Positions 11,613 to 23,965 of a DNA stretch of 64,000 bases are shown here, one piece after another. A program made the position numbers and the translations under genes. The notes under the pieces are model-generated. The model saw nothing but the letters and a program-made list of their open reading frames with translations. It was not told where the DNA came from and searched no databases. Location: NCBI GenBank assembly GCA_033439265.1, contig JAVTVX010000013.1:21680500-21744499 (forward strand), in the 5' to 3' direction. Position 1 is the stretch's first letter; each line of letters starts with the position of its first letter. This DNA comes from Dillenia suffruticosa. Taxonomy: Eukaryota > Streptophyta > Magnoliopsida > Dilleniales > Dilleniaceae.

Positions 11613-14460
11613 AGCAATCGAATGCCTATGTAGTAGCTATATTGTGACTCGAGGACAGCATGGAGATAAGAATTCTAATAATTAGCATTCACTCTGATTC
11701 ATAAAAACAGAAAGAATCCAACAAGTTATGGGACATTATGAACAGGGTTACATTGGGAAGTGAAGGCAATTAAATGACTAGGTTGGGTTTTGGTAAGACT
11801 CAAAACAACGGCATTGCCTGCTACACAGCACCATTTGTTTATGATAGTTTTTGTTCAAGCTGGTTTGGATTTTGCTCATGTCTTCATGTTCTTATATATC
11901 TGTTCATCATGCTTGCGAGACACCTTTTCATAGCATTATATCTTCTTGTTCTGTTACAAACTTACTAAGAAGAGGGACGACAGGAACCTTTAATAGTGGA
12001 GACAATACAATAATTCATAAATTTAAATTACGTAAATTTTGCAAAGATAATAAATAAATTTACTATAAATTTAAAATGGTGTATATTCTTTTAACATTAG
12101 TTCATTTGGATATTACCGATGAATTATAATTTAACTATAATAATTTTTTTTTTTTACAAATCTTATTTTCTGTCCATAAAAAAAAAATTATCTTGACATG
12201 CTGAGCAATTTGCAGTGTTGTGTTGCCACCCTTTTTGTTCTCATTACAACTGGGAAGGAAGAGAGACAAATAACACTTTTGTACTGAAATTAGTATTATG
12301 AAGGTAGCAACTTTTCACTACTAAGTAAAGCCTGCGAATGCAAAGGCCTCAACCTTTTTGATACCCAAGATTACTTAGTCTATGCGCAACAATATATAGA
12401 TTTTTTAATTTACTTAATTAAAAACCTGAGCTTCGTTTAATAAGATATTGGTAAGTTAACATAATGCGATTGTGAGCTGTCAACTGTGAAATCATTTCTT
12501 AAGTAATTATTTATTGTTAAAATGAATTGAATTTATAATAAATTTTGGGGTTAAAAAAAGTCTTTAAGTTGCCCACTTACACATACACGTGCTGTTGCCC
12601 AAAAACATGCGATAAATACGCATGCAAGCATGCACAAGCCACACCAAATTATTTAAAAGGGCTCTGCATTTGCTCGACCACCCCCTCCCCCACAAATCAT
12701 TTTTCTTTAAAAAAATAATTAAGGGCAATAAAAAAAAGGGTTTTTGACTGCAAAACACAAGGACTGGTCTTTTAAGCCTGTTGGAGACAGACAAAATTTG
12801 AGGAGTCAAGGTAAAAGCCTTAACTTCATTTGGGGATTGTGAACCTTTGCTTTGAATATATATATAATACATGTTTAAACTCAAAAGCATGGGTCAGCTC
12901 CTGCAATCCTGGCAAGCCACCAAGACATAAAAATATGAGCATTAAAAATCACAATCCAAATAAACAAAAGGCATAAAGTAAGTAGAAAATAAAGAAGTTG
13001 GGCAAAGACCCATATTCCATTTAGTGCTAATTAAAAATCATGAAATTGCTGCAAGATTATTTGTTTTAAAGAAAATAAAATTATACTTATGTCTTCTTGT
13101 TTTTTTTTCATAACCATGGCGGAACATTATTCTAGGCTTAAAAACTAGACTTGGACTCCCTCTCAAGGAGGTAGGATCGCTAATATTAGAGATATTCCCA
13201 TCCGAACTTTAATCTTGGACTGGAGAGTCTCTTTCGATTAATTTTGAGGGATTGTTGCCCCCTGAGAATTTTCTGAAGTTGCTCCGGACTTTCTGTAATT
13301 TGTTCTTGTCATGTCAATAGTTTTTTAGTCATGTGATTTGCTTTGAATTTGGATGGAAATATCTCTAATAGCTCATTAGTTGTGTACGTTTGTGATGTAT
13401 TTATGGTTTCTTAATTAGAAGTAACTGGGTGAAGAGAGGAATATGATGGAGGAGACGCAAAGGAATTGATCAGGGAAAGATGGAGTCGGGGACAGCATGC
13501 AGAAGTGGGGATATGGGGAGGAGAAGGGAAGGAGTGGATTAAAAATATAATGTTTCCTATGCACACAACAACCGTGTCTAGTGAGAGAGGTGGATGAGGG
13601 TACAGCTTAATTCGAAGGCCATAACCCCACATCACATATGTTCCTGTTCAATTATCAATTAATGCCATTGCCAAGACATCATTGAGGCCATAACCCTCTC
13701 ACCTAGGTCATCTAAGTTCGATATAAGTGCGCATGATAAAGAAAATACAAATATAGCAACATCTTTGGTGCCTTATTGAAGGGTTTTTTGTACTCTTGCT
13801 CTTTAGAGAATATTCGGATAATGAAGAAAGTATCAAGATTCTCTAATCTAGGGGTTGAAAATTAGGGTAGTCTTAAAGATCTCGGATCCCATGTTACCTA
13901 CACTAGAAGTGGAAGTTTATGCGGCTATCTGGGAAAAGAAAATTCCTTAACGAGTATAATCCTGTTTAAGAATATAAGATCATAAATGGTCAGAAGGATT
14001 TGTCATATTTTTATGCAAATGAAGTATGAATACAAAATATGGGGCACCGCACATTACGCTGGCATGCTTCAAATCAAAAATCAAACCTAATTTCTCATTT
14101 GTAATACCCAATGGTCAGCATGAGTGCGTCTTATAGATATTCAAATTATCATTATTCGTCAACTTCTCTCTTTTTTTTTTAAGTATTTAAAAAAAAAAAA
14201 GAAATCCTAAAAGATAATTGAATCCTATACTTAGTTACCTTTATCCACGTTAGTCTCTAATATAAAATAAAATTAAGGTTACATAATCTTAATGATTTGC
14301 TCTTTATTATTTTGTTTTCTTAACTTGAGAGCTTCTGACTTTTGTTTTCTTTTTTATTTGGGTTTTGGATGTGGGGAGAAAAATGTAATAATTGTACTAT
14401 TTCCCTCTGTGTGGCCTGCGGGTGGGGGGGAAGAGAAAGCGTGCCAAACAGGCTCACGCG
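10950..14460. other. Spacer between the orphan promoter-like site and LOG
   Basis: It contains (GA)n around 11,572-11,608 and several A/T homopolymers. No open frame has family-level similarity that I recognise, and no known conserved plant miRNA sequence was seen by eye. The last few hundred bases before 14,470 serve as the upstream region of LOG. Confidence 0.55.
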
Positions 14461-14471
14461 TGTGACGACGC

Positions 14472-14481
14472 TTATTTATAC
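14472..14481 (+). promoter_or_regulatory. Likely TATA box of the LOG gene
   Basis: TTATTTATAC lies about 200 bp before the LOG start codon. A GA-rich leader (14,511-14,690) follows, which is usual for a plant 5' UTR. No other good TATA element was seen between here and the ATG. Confidence 0.5.
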
Positions 14482-14675
14482 GCATTGGAGCGGCAGGGCA
14501 AAAAAGCAAATTAGAGAGAGAGTACTAGACACTTCGTAAGGTTTCGTGACACATGTAAAGACAGGAAACGAAGGGCTGATTCTTCCTGATTTCTTTGTTC
14601 TCTTATGGGCTTATTTTTGTAGAATCATCGTAATAAAGCAACTAAAAGGAAGAAGAGAGAGAGAGGGAGAGACAG

Positions 14676-16386
14676 ATGGAGAGAGAAGGAGAAATGAGAT
14701 CATCGAGGTTCAAGAGGATTTGTGTGTTCTGTGGGAGTAGCCAAGGCAAGAAGAGTAGCTATCAGGATGCTGCTATTGAGCTTGGCAAAGAATTGGTAAC
14801 TAAAAAACACCCTCCTTTTCTTGTTTTGATCATTTTAGGACAATTTTCGCCTCGTTTGTTATTGTGCATTTGTTTGTCGTCTGATTTAGGCTTTTTCCAC
14901 GTATGGGTTTTCTTTAGAACTTTTGTTTTGTGCATTTTTTTCAAGAGTTCTCATGGGTCTTTTAAGTTCTAATTTTTATTTTTTACTTTTTGGGGATTCG
15001 CACATTTGGTTTGGGATTCTATTCTTCCGGCATTTTTTGGTTTCTGGGGTTTTGATTTTGATGCTAATGTGATGATTCTAAGCTTGTTTGAGCAGCATAT
15101 GCACATCAATGTCCTTTACTCTGTTACCTTAACAGAGTCTCTCTCTCTCTCGCCCATCGTAGAGATGTAAGGAATGTGTCATCTTTCATGTTATGAGCAT
15201 TTATTTACTCATCTCATACATTCTATGCTTGTGTATTTTCTACTACATCTACTAATTTTGAAATAGACTGTCTTTGATATAGTACAATTTTTTTCACTTT
15301 ATTGAAGATTCCACTCAGCCATTTCTCTGAAATCTTGGTAGCGGTACAGTAGAGGCAACAGTGAATTTCAATATCAGTTGGATTTCTTACACGTGCCACC
15401 CAGACCAAAGCCCCCCCCCCCCCCCCGGGGCAAATTTTCCCACTAAATTTTGCCTTTTAATTTCTACTTTTTTTATATTTTTTCTTTTCTGAAGGTTTTA
15501 AGGAACATTGATCTTGTTTATGGAGGAGGTAGCATAGGCTTGATGGGCTTGGTTTCTCAAGCTGTTCATGATGGTGGTCGTCATGTTATGGGGTAAAAAA
15601 TTCTATTTTGTCTTCAAATTCATATTTTTAATTAACAATTCAGTGACTGAGGTCTGTTTTTGTTCTTCATTAAAACTGATTTTTTGTCATGTTACTGTCT
15701 CTCGCTTTCTCTCTCTGCAGAGTTATTCCCAAGACGCTCATGCCTCGAGAGGTATGTCTTGTATTGCCAAAAAGTCTGTAAGCTTTTCTTTTTATTATTT
15801 TAAGTGAATAGCATAGTTTAATCTCTCTCTGTCTCTGTCTCTCTCGTTTGAGAGGGTATTTTCCAAGCTTGAGTTTGGTCTAAAAGATTTATTCGATTTC
15901 CTTTTCTTTTTCACTTTCTTTCTTTTTCAAAGGGGTTCTTTTTCTTTTTTGTTTGATTTTTTTTTTTGTTTCATATTACTTTTTTTTTTTTTTTTTTTTT
16001 AAATAGTAAATTTCCCCAAGTTCATTTTGTTTCGAAGGGTTAATTTCTGAATTATGAAATTCTATTATTATGTAGACTTGTCTTACGTTTCTCTTTGGTT
16101 TTTATCAAGTTTTAGTTCCTGGAAAACCTAATCCAAAATCTCCATTTGGGTTATTTGTACGATTTTCTATTTCTGATGTCTCCTTGCCCTTGGATTATCT
16201 TTTGTTGATCAGTTGAGCTCTGACTTTGAGTGTTCATTTCTTGTGTTTTTATCTTCCTTGGCCTTTTGTTGAGAAATTTTTTAGCACAGGAATTGCCTGG
16301 TTCAAAATCATGTGTTAGTCCATTGCAAGAGTCATCATTGCTTCATTGCACAATAATCCATGAGAGAAATTCCAAAAAAAAAATTG

Positions 16387-16434
<48 letters not shown>

Positions 16435-17100
16435 ATTTTCTTGGGTACGCTTTTGCAGATAACTGGTGAGACAGTAGGGGAAGTGAAGGCAGTTGCAGAT
16501 ATGCACCAAAGGAAGGCTGAGATGGCTAAGCATTCTGATGCCTTTATTGCCTTACCTGGTTAGTATAAGTCCTGAACCCTTAATTCTATGGGAAAAATGA
16601 AGAGAACTTCAGATGCTTATACTTTTTCTAGTTTTAGCATACGAGATTGTCTTTTACCTTGTTCTGATCTGATGGTTTTGTCCATTTGTTGAAACTGTCA
16701 CGAAAATAGATTTGGCCATCTTCTCAGTGAAACTATAATGATCCCTTTGCCTAGAAAATTGCATCTTCTTCGTTTGATTGAAATTGGGAATGGAGTCCAT
16801 TTTTTTTGGGGGGGGTATTTAAATTTTGCAATAGGCCTCCTCAGGATGACGATGGAGTTATGGAATATAATAATCAAGATAAAATAATGCCGTTTTGACA
16901 TTTTATAACGGGGTTGTATTGAAAGGGGGAGTCAACAGTACAGGGAAAATTATGAAGACATTGAAAGAAGCCTATTTAAGAAGGGAAGGTTGTTCGTAAT
17001 GAGAAAGCATCTCAGATTGTCATCATATTCTGATGTTCTGGCTCTGTTGCTACTTGTAGTATTGCTTATGGTGGGTGGGAAAGCAACTGTTTCAGCCCAA

Positions 17101-17149
<49 letters not shown>

Positions 17150-18571
17150 AACCCCAAGATCGATGATTAGAGAGCAAGCCTCTTGAACCTACCTTTTGAC
17201 CCATCAACATCGTTACACTGAAAATTAGACCCTTCTGATGAACCCAAGTTCCTAATCACCTTTTTTCCCTTTGAATGCAGTCCGCAGACTGTGATTGGCT
17301 GTCCCTTCTCCCCCCTTATCATGTTAGTGGGAAAAAATGGAAAAAAATATAAGTAACATACGGGCCAGAAATCACACTTCATCAAATTGCTTTTGACAAC
17401 TAGCACCTATTACCCAACAGGTAAATCATGTTCACCATTTTCAAAGACTCTTCTTATCTTCTTGAGCCTTAAAAAAATATATACTTAACATATATGGATA
17501 TTGCAATGCATATAGACATTGCACTAGAAAATGAGAGACATTGTGGTCTGACTTGGTTGGCAGAGAAAGATCATGTCTGTGTTCACTAAGCATGGGAGCA
17601 ATAAATACTATGTTTTTTCTATGTGGAAATATTTGCCAACTTTCATGATAAGCAGCATGAACTCATAGACATCATGTGGTGGTAGTCCGTGATAATCCTT
17701 GGTCAAAGTGAATTTCACTGATTATCAAATGCAACTGAGTAAACTGACAGTCAAGTCTAAAATAAGTGATTGATTACTACATTAAAAACCATTATTAGCA
17801 GCACCAATTGGTGAAAGTTTATGTTGAGGCTATTTTTAACCTAGGTCTGCTAGCGTGGTATGATGGCCTTTGGTAATTCCAGCAACTATTGGTGGAGGCA
17901 GTGAAATTTATTATGTTTCTCTCTTCCATTTTTTTAATGAATTGAATTATAGTCAATTTTTTTTAGAGAGTAAGAGTGCTTCGTTAGAACTAATGCACAT
18001 AATTTTAGTGCAGGTGGTTATGGTACTCTTGAGGAGTTACTTGAAGTGATTACCTGGGCTCAACTTGGCATTCATGAAAAACCAGTATGTATTGTCCAAA
18101 GTAATGAATGTAAATGATGGATGTTTCTCTGATGGGATTTTTTTTTTTAAGTGTAACATATATTTATGTATGCCTTTTTGGGCAGGTTGGTTTACTGAAT
18201 GTGGATGGATACTACAATTCATTGTTGTCATTCATCGACAAAGCTGTGGAGGAAGGCTTCATTAGGCCTAATGCACGCCATATCATTGTATCTGCACCAA
18301 CAGCCAAGGAGTTGGTGAAGAAGTTGGAGGTAATCCTCGAGGAAATCAATGCTTTTTCACTGTTTACTGCCCTGCTTATTTTCCTTTTTGTCAATTTTTT
18401 TAAAGGGTATTATTGGTTAAAAAAAAAATTGTGTGATAATATTGGAGAATTATTCTTTGACCCTTTTTTTTATTGTAGGAGTATATTCCGTGCCATGACA
18501 GTGTTGTTTCCAAATTGAACTGGGAGACAGAGCAGCTTGCCTACCCTCAAAAGTATGATATCTCCAGATAG
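14676..18571 (+). CDS. LOG: Cytokinin riboside 5'-monophosphate phosphoribohydrolase (LOG family)
   Basis: LOG enzymes release active free-base cytokinin from cytokinin nucleotides in one step, in the cytosol/nucleus. Exons: 14676-14795, 15495-15592, 15721-15751, 16459-16558, 18014-18084, 18186-18329, 18479-18571. All junctions are GT-AG with matching phase, giving 218 residues, the normal family length. Visible features: an [10 protein letters not shown] start, GGGSIGLMG (residues 50-58), the MHQRK catalytic Arg region (R101), and the hallmark PGGYGTLEE (116-124). [13 protein letters not shown] follows, and the tail ends in DISR. The N-terminal [16 protein letters not shown] is closest to what I recall of Arabidopsis LOG3/LOG4. 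A second in-frame ATG at 14,694 could also serve as the start. Introns carry (CT)n tracts and long T runs. No damage was seen; the gene looks intact. Confidence 0.95.
15413..15428 (+). repeat. Poly-C run in LOG intron 1
   Basis: An uninterrupted C tract of about 14-16 bases followed by GGGG. Tracts like this are prone to length error in sequencing. Confidence 0.8.
16390..16432 (+). repeat. (CT)n microsatellite in LOG intron 3
   Basis: About 21 CT units, ending some 25 bp before the exon 4 acceptor at 16,457-16,458. It could act as part of a long polypyrimidine tract. Confidence 0.95.
17109..17146 (+). repeat. (CT)n microsatellite in LOG intron 4
   Basis: About 19 CT units within the 1.46-kb intron between exons 4 and 5. 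Confidence 0.95.
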
Positions 18572-18809
18572 AAATGGGGATTTCTGCCATTGAAGATCAG
18601 TAGCAAATTCTTAACGAGCTAATTTGGGGAAAAAAGGGTTTACAAATTTGTGTAATGGGGACTTCCTTTTTGTTTTGTAAATTTCACCAAAATTACCTCA
18701 ATATGTGTAGTTTCAATATTCCCCATCTTTTGGATATTTGGTTTATCTTTCAAGTTGTAAGTACTAGAGGCTAATGAAAATTTCCCGTTGACAATGCTAG
18801 CTTAACTTA

Positions 18810-18811
<2 letters not shown>

Positions 18812-18844
<33 letters not shown>
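18812..18844 (+). repeat. (CT)n microsatellite downstream of LOG
   Basis: About 16 CT units roughly 240 bp past the LOG stop codon. Confidence 0.95.
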
Positions 18845-18846
<2 letters not shown>

Positions 18847-18849
18847 GAA

Positions 18850-20595
18850 TCATGATCTCATACGGACTAAGATTATTCAAGAAAGCCATGAAATTTCATT
18901 AATTATCAAAAACTACATGCAATATTTATTTATTCATTCAGTCCCAAAGAAGACGAAGGTAATGTTATTTTTTAAATAAACTTAAAAATCAATTTCTTAA
19001 TTTTAGTGACTTAAAACGCCAATTGTGCTTTTTTATTGCGCATGTGAATTAGCCCTTTGAAAATAGGGGAGATGTGAGGAACCCTATCATTCAAGGTCAC
19101 AAAACTCTATCGAAGAACCAGTAAATGTGTCAAGAGACGACCACTCAAGGCCAGCAAGGAATGAGCTAGTGTTAGTATTTCTAGTGCTATGTTTTGGAAC
19201 AATCTAAAAATGTAAAAATATATATATAAAAAGCCTTTCCAGTTAAAATAATTATAGAAAATTAAAAAAAAAAAATTATAGATGGGGAACGAAAATTTTA
19301 TATTGTAAAATTTTGAGAAAAATATTTGTATAATATACAAGTATTTACTCTTTTACATGCAAAACATTATCTTAGGGTTAGATTTTAAAGATGGGTCATG
19401 GTATGATCTAGAGAGAAAAAAAGAGAGAACAAGGAACGATATGATTCTGAGAGAAGAGAAAGGAGAGGTCCAACAACAACATTAATTAGGCATGTCGAGG
19501 AACCCTACTAGAGGGTGCTTGTTTGCTGTTAAAGGTTCGAGTTTGGGACAACAGACATAACTCAACGCAACCAACGACCATCAACTGAAATTGGACCAAA
19601 TGGGTATTCATGAGAGAGAGAGTGAGAGAGAGAGAAGGGGGCCGATCGGCCCACAGATGGTATAAGGACGAGTGCATTTTTGGGTACATTTTATTGGATT
19701 GAGAGGAGAGATTAAGACCATGTGACATTGTCATTTTCGGACACCATGATGACAAATTTCTTTTCACAATTAGGTTGCCGTGTTCAATTGCTTTGCCACC
19801 AACGTTTTCAAATTTTTGTGCCATTTTTGCTTCGAAAAAATTAAAACCAAAGGCATATATTTGGTCGGCAATGAATCACTTCTCTTGTGGAGAAATGGTG
19901 TTCTCTCTACGGTTTTTGAGATTGGCTTGAATTACTAACAAAGACTTATGTTGGCATGATGTCCAAAAAAATGGGAGATCAGGAAAAAGAAAAAGAAGAT
20001 GCCCAGTCATTTAGTTCTTTTTCCATGTTTGATGATTGCCATGCCATGTCAAATCAATGATAACCAATTGGAGAAATCGTTTAGGAAACAAATTTTAATT
20101 TATTTGAATAGTTATTTGTGGATTTCCTGAGGTTTCGAGTTTATATTTCAAATTCATTTTTTCTTTAAGGTGGTGCATAGAGTTTGATAATTGGAGCAAT
20201 TGGTTATCATTGTTTATCATTGATTTGATTAGTAGAGTTTACATGCATCCATCGATGATTCCCCACTTCATATAATGTTAAAACTCTTTTCCCTCACTTC
20301 TTCCAAATTTAGAAATGAAATCAAATAATTGGAGCAAATTTTGATATCAAAAGCTTCTATGGAGGCGGCCTTATTTGGATGAGTAAGAGGAAGACGCTAT
20401 CCTAAAGCTGCCAAAGAAATTAAGGTTGGGGGTGGGGGATTCAGATAGGGTTACAATCAATATCGTGACTGGCTTTTCTTGCCACAATTGACATATTGTA
20501 ATTAGGACATTTGATGGGTCTATGACGAATAGAAGAAAAAACCATTCATATCTCTGGTTCATACTCTCACATTTTACTTGTGTGTGTGTGTGTGT
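18850..20595. other. Spacer downstream of LOG
   Basis: No gene was recognised. It holds GA-rich stretches near 19,610-19,636 and a (GT)n tract at about 20,580-20,597. The open frame at 19,824-19,486 on the minus strand has no recognisable domain and is rich in low-complexity sequence. Confidence 0.55.
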
Positions 20596-20599
20596 GTTT

Positions 20600-20775
20600 T
20601 TTTTTCACCACCAATATTCAGAGTCATATTCTAACGGTTTGAATATTTATATGAGTCTTATTTAAAAATTGACTCTTCTAATATAATCTTTTCTATTCTT
20701 AAATTTTGAAATCAAGATTTGATTAATAAATCTAATACTCCATCCCATTAATTCGACCGTCGGTCATATGTTACT
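20600..20775 (-). repeat. SINE-like element copy
   Basis: Read on the minus strand it ends in GAATATTGGTGGTG plus an A tail, preceded by ATATTCAAACCGTT and GAAAAGATTATATTAG, the shared blocks of the local SINE family. It lies directly beside a (GT)n tract. Flanks share only a short TTACTT, so the target-site duplication is uncertain. Confidence 0.55.
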
Positions 20776-21432
20776 TTTGTCACTAACTCAGTAGTTACCT
20801 CTACTAATCCTAAGTTCTATATCGAATACAAATTCATACTGTTCGCTTTATTAATCTCCATTTATTTCAAAAATTCCTTCTGAAACAATTGTTGAATATA
20901 AAAATTCAAGAAAATTACTAGTACCGTTTTACATAAACATGAAGTTAGGTAATTTAGATATCAATCAAGGGTTGCTCGGCTGTAGTCTCCATGTTTAAGC
21001 TTGGATGTGCACTTCACCAGAGCATAGACACAACCACCTGCTGAGTGGGCCTGACCAGTTTCCACTGTCTCTCTATGCAGGATTTCACTCTCAAGTGTGG
21101 CCCAGGCCCATTAACATAATGGGCCGACAGTGGTGGTCCGGTCACCAACCGCTCCTTTGATTTTCATATTCTCTTCCTTTGATTTTCCAACCGCTCCAAT
21201 TTTCTCAACGGAACAACCTTCCCAGAAACTGATTCTATTCCCTGAAAATTAGTGGTGCAATTTAAATGAGTTGGACCCGCCCAATACAATGGAGACAGCT
21301 GGTGGGCTTACTTGGATTTCGACCACATAGTTTCGACCTCGTTTCCCTAGGACTGTTTTGCCCTTGTTTTTGTATAACTTCGCTCATGAATGACATGTAA
21401 GGGCTAGAAAACCTCGTACATAAATCGTAACA

Positions 21433-21456
21433 TGATGATGATGATGATGATGATGA
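21433..21456 (+). repeat. (ATG)n trinucleotide repeat
   Basis: About eight units of ATG/GAT, not in a recognised coding frame. Confidence 0.85.
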
Positions 21457-21542
21457 AGATGATTTAGATTCCAGAAAAAGACACGTTGCGTTGTCTCTAC
21501 TCCCATTGACATAAGTGATTAACGCACGATCGATTTAGAAAA

Positions 21543-21983
21543 TGTTTAGAATTACTTATAAACTAGTCGAATCGGCTCATAAACTAAAATTAAAATTAAA
21601 ATTATTTGATAATTAAAATTCATAAAAATACTTATAAAACCAAAAAAACGTTTATAAACCAAAAAAACATAAGTTGCTTCCACTAGCGATGTTTTTAAGC
21701 ACAACTAAAATAAATTATTTTGACCAATAAAAATATATTTTCATATTTTTATTTTTAACAAAAATTATAATTATGTCACATTTTGTATCCACTATGTTTT
21801 TTCTCTATTTTATATAATTTATAAGTATTTATTTTACCAAATAATTAACTATTTTAAAACAATATTTACCTAGACAGATAACAGCTTATTTTTTGAAAAA
21901 AGTTAAAATGGTCTTATAAGTTAGAAAACTACTTATAAGCATTAAGTGCTTATGAGTAGCATTTTTTAAACAATCCCAAACGC
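21543..21983. mobile_element. hAT-like MITE (non-coding)
   Basis: About 440 bp of AT-rich DNA with imperfect terminal inverted repeats. The left end reads GTTTAGAATTACTTATAA and the right end, in reverse complement, GGCGTTTGGGATTGTTTA. Subterminal CTTATAAG and AAGCACTTAA motifs occur near both ends, as in plant hAT-derived MITEs. It has no coding capacity. The target-site duplication was not clear. Confidence 0.5.
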
Positions 21984-21989
21984 CTCCTA

Positions 21990-22140
21990 GTAAGATAAGA
22001 TTTTAGATTTTTTAATTACATTTTAGATTTAAAATTTGAGAAAAAAAAAGATTACGTTGAGAAAACTGCTCTTTAAATAAGATCTATAGATATTCGAATT
22101 ATATTAGGTAAAATAAATAAATAAATAAATAAATATGGGA
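21990..22140 (+). repeat. SINE-like element copy ending in (AAAT)n
   Basis: Shares TTTAAAATTTGAGAAA, ATTACGTTGAGA, CTCTTTAAATAAG and ATATTCGAATTATATTAGG with the other local copies, then runs into (TAAA)n at 22,112-22,136. It directly follows the MITE. Confidence 0.45.
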
Positions 22141-22144
22141 AGAA

Positions 22145-23965
22145 TCAAGCTGCTAAGTGGGCCAGTACTGTTCCCGCTAATTGTTCCTTTTGCTGATTTG
22201 ACCAATGGGCCGATACACTGAAGCTAGGGTATGGCTCCCGCCAGCGTCACAGATTCCACTTCCAAATCTTTGATTGGACACAACACGAAATCTAGGATCA
22301 ATATCTCACAGGAGATCGATTCTTCTTCCACAAAATTAAGGGTGCAGGTTGGTTGAAATGATTTACTGCCCCATTTCTAATTTTTTTTTTCTTTATTTAT
22401 TTATACCGTTAGAACATAGATCAGGACAATTAGCAGAGCAACAGTCTAAATCCTTTTTTGGATAAAAAGATGAAGCTATATATTAGAAAAATCAAGCTGA
22501 TAGGGTAGAAGATGATTGATGATGGAGACTTTTCTACCCAAAGAATTGTTAAGGTGTAAGCTACCATGTTGCAGGATTTTAGAGTAAGAGACCATTGATA
22601 TTGCCTTCCAAAATATCATTCCAAAACTATTTAACCTTTTTTTTTTTTTTAACACAACCTATCTATCACTCTTTTATGGTCTGATTCAAGCAAACCAAAG
22701 TTTGAAGCGAACCGAAATCCATACGAGAAAGCTATCGCCTCTGATACGACTCCAAGCACCGGTAACACTCTTTGAAGTGCACTCCAAAATTCCTCCTCCC
22801 CATCTTATTATGGAAATTACACCAAAATCTATCTTCCCCGAACTCCGCTAAGCTAGCTTCTATATTCAACTCAATGATCCCCTCTTGAGGACGCCAACTG
22901 TGCATTACCCCGGGAAAATGCCCTACTTCTACATCTTCTCCATCTGTTTGGGAAAACATAGCTTGAACCTGTTAATCATATATCTTGTCCAGTGAGCCAG
23001 TACTTGTGCATCTCAAGGAGCACTCTCAAATTCCAAGGGTGCACTTTCTCTTAAGGATCTAGCATCATTTGCTATTGTTTATGATCTGGTTTATGAGAAA
23101 TAACAGCTCAGTCTAATTATAAAATATTTCTATCTATTATAATATATTCAATCTAATTTATAATTATTATCCACCACTATAACCCAGATTATTTGCAAGA
23201 TGCTAGATTTATAAGAGACATCTTAGTACCATACGACTCTACGTTACAACCTCAATCGTCCATGCTACCTATTTGCTTAGAACCACTGTTAATTCTCATT
23301 TCTCATGTGTCATGTGCCTCAGGACCCTGGTTTGAGAGTGTATGGCGCATGTCCTTTTTTGGTAAAACTTGAGGGGTTGAAAAAACGTTCGAGGCCAACT
23401 GCACATGAGAAAAATCACAGCGAAAAGATTTGTGTTCCGCAACAATGGATGGACAATTTTTTTTTTTTCCCTTGGAATGTAGATGATGCCGGTAATCAAG
23501 CAAGATCCCCAAAAAAGATTTCCTAGTTTTGATGATTAGATGGAGCTGCTATCAAGTTATTCCTCTACTATCTCATATTTATAAAGCATGGGCACATAGG
23601 GAGGGAGAGAGAGAGAGAGAGAGAGATCTACCACCTTCACATTTTTGCTGGTTTTAACGTCCTCAAGTTCTTGTCAAGTGTTCGGAACAAGTCAGGTTTG
23701 TCTTCAAGCGTCTGACACAGAATTGTCCTTGCAACATGATTTTGCTTTAATCAGTGATTGAAATCTTATTACTTGTTAATTTGTCAGTACTCACTAATAA
23801 ACATAAAACGAGAAGCAAACAGTAAATGTGGTTAAGGTCAGGTCAATGATCTCCGGAATTTTACTGGTAAACCAACAAAAGAATCTGAATTATGCACCAC
23901 CTTATTAGTCAAGTTCAGCATACAATAGATGAGGCTTTCCTGTTGGTTTGAGTATTGAGCATTCA
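22145..23965. other. Spacer between the MITE/SINE pair and the NPH3-family gene
   Basis: No gene was recognised. A (GA)n tract lies at 23,600-23,627. Open frames of 65-75 codons on both strands near 22,732-22,959 and 23,296-23,526 show no domain. The last few hundred bases are probably 3' UTR and downstream flank of the minus-strand gene. Confidence 0.5.

Noticed and set aside
19486-19824. 112-codon minus-strand frame downstream of LOG
   Set aside because: Contains GA/CT-derived Ser/Leu low complexity and no domain.
22732-22959. 75-codon minus-strand frame
   Set aside because: No domain, no neighbouring exons; not supported as a gene.
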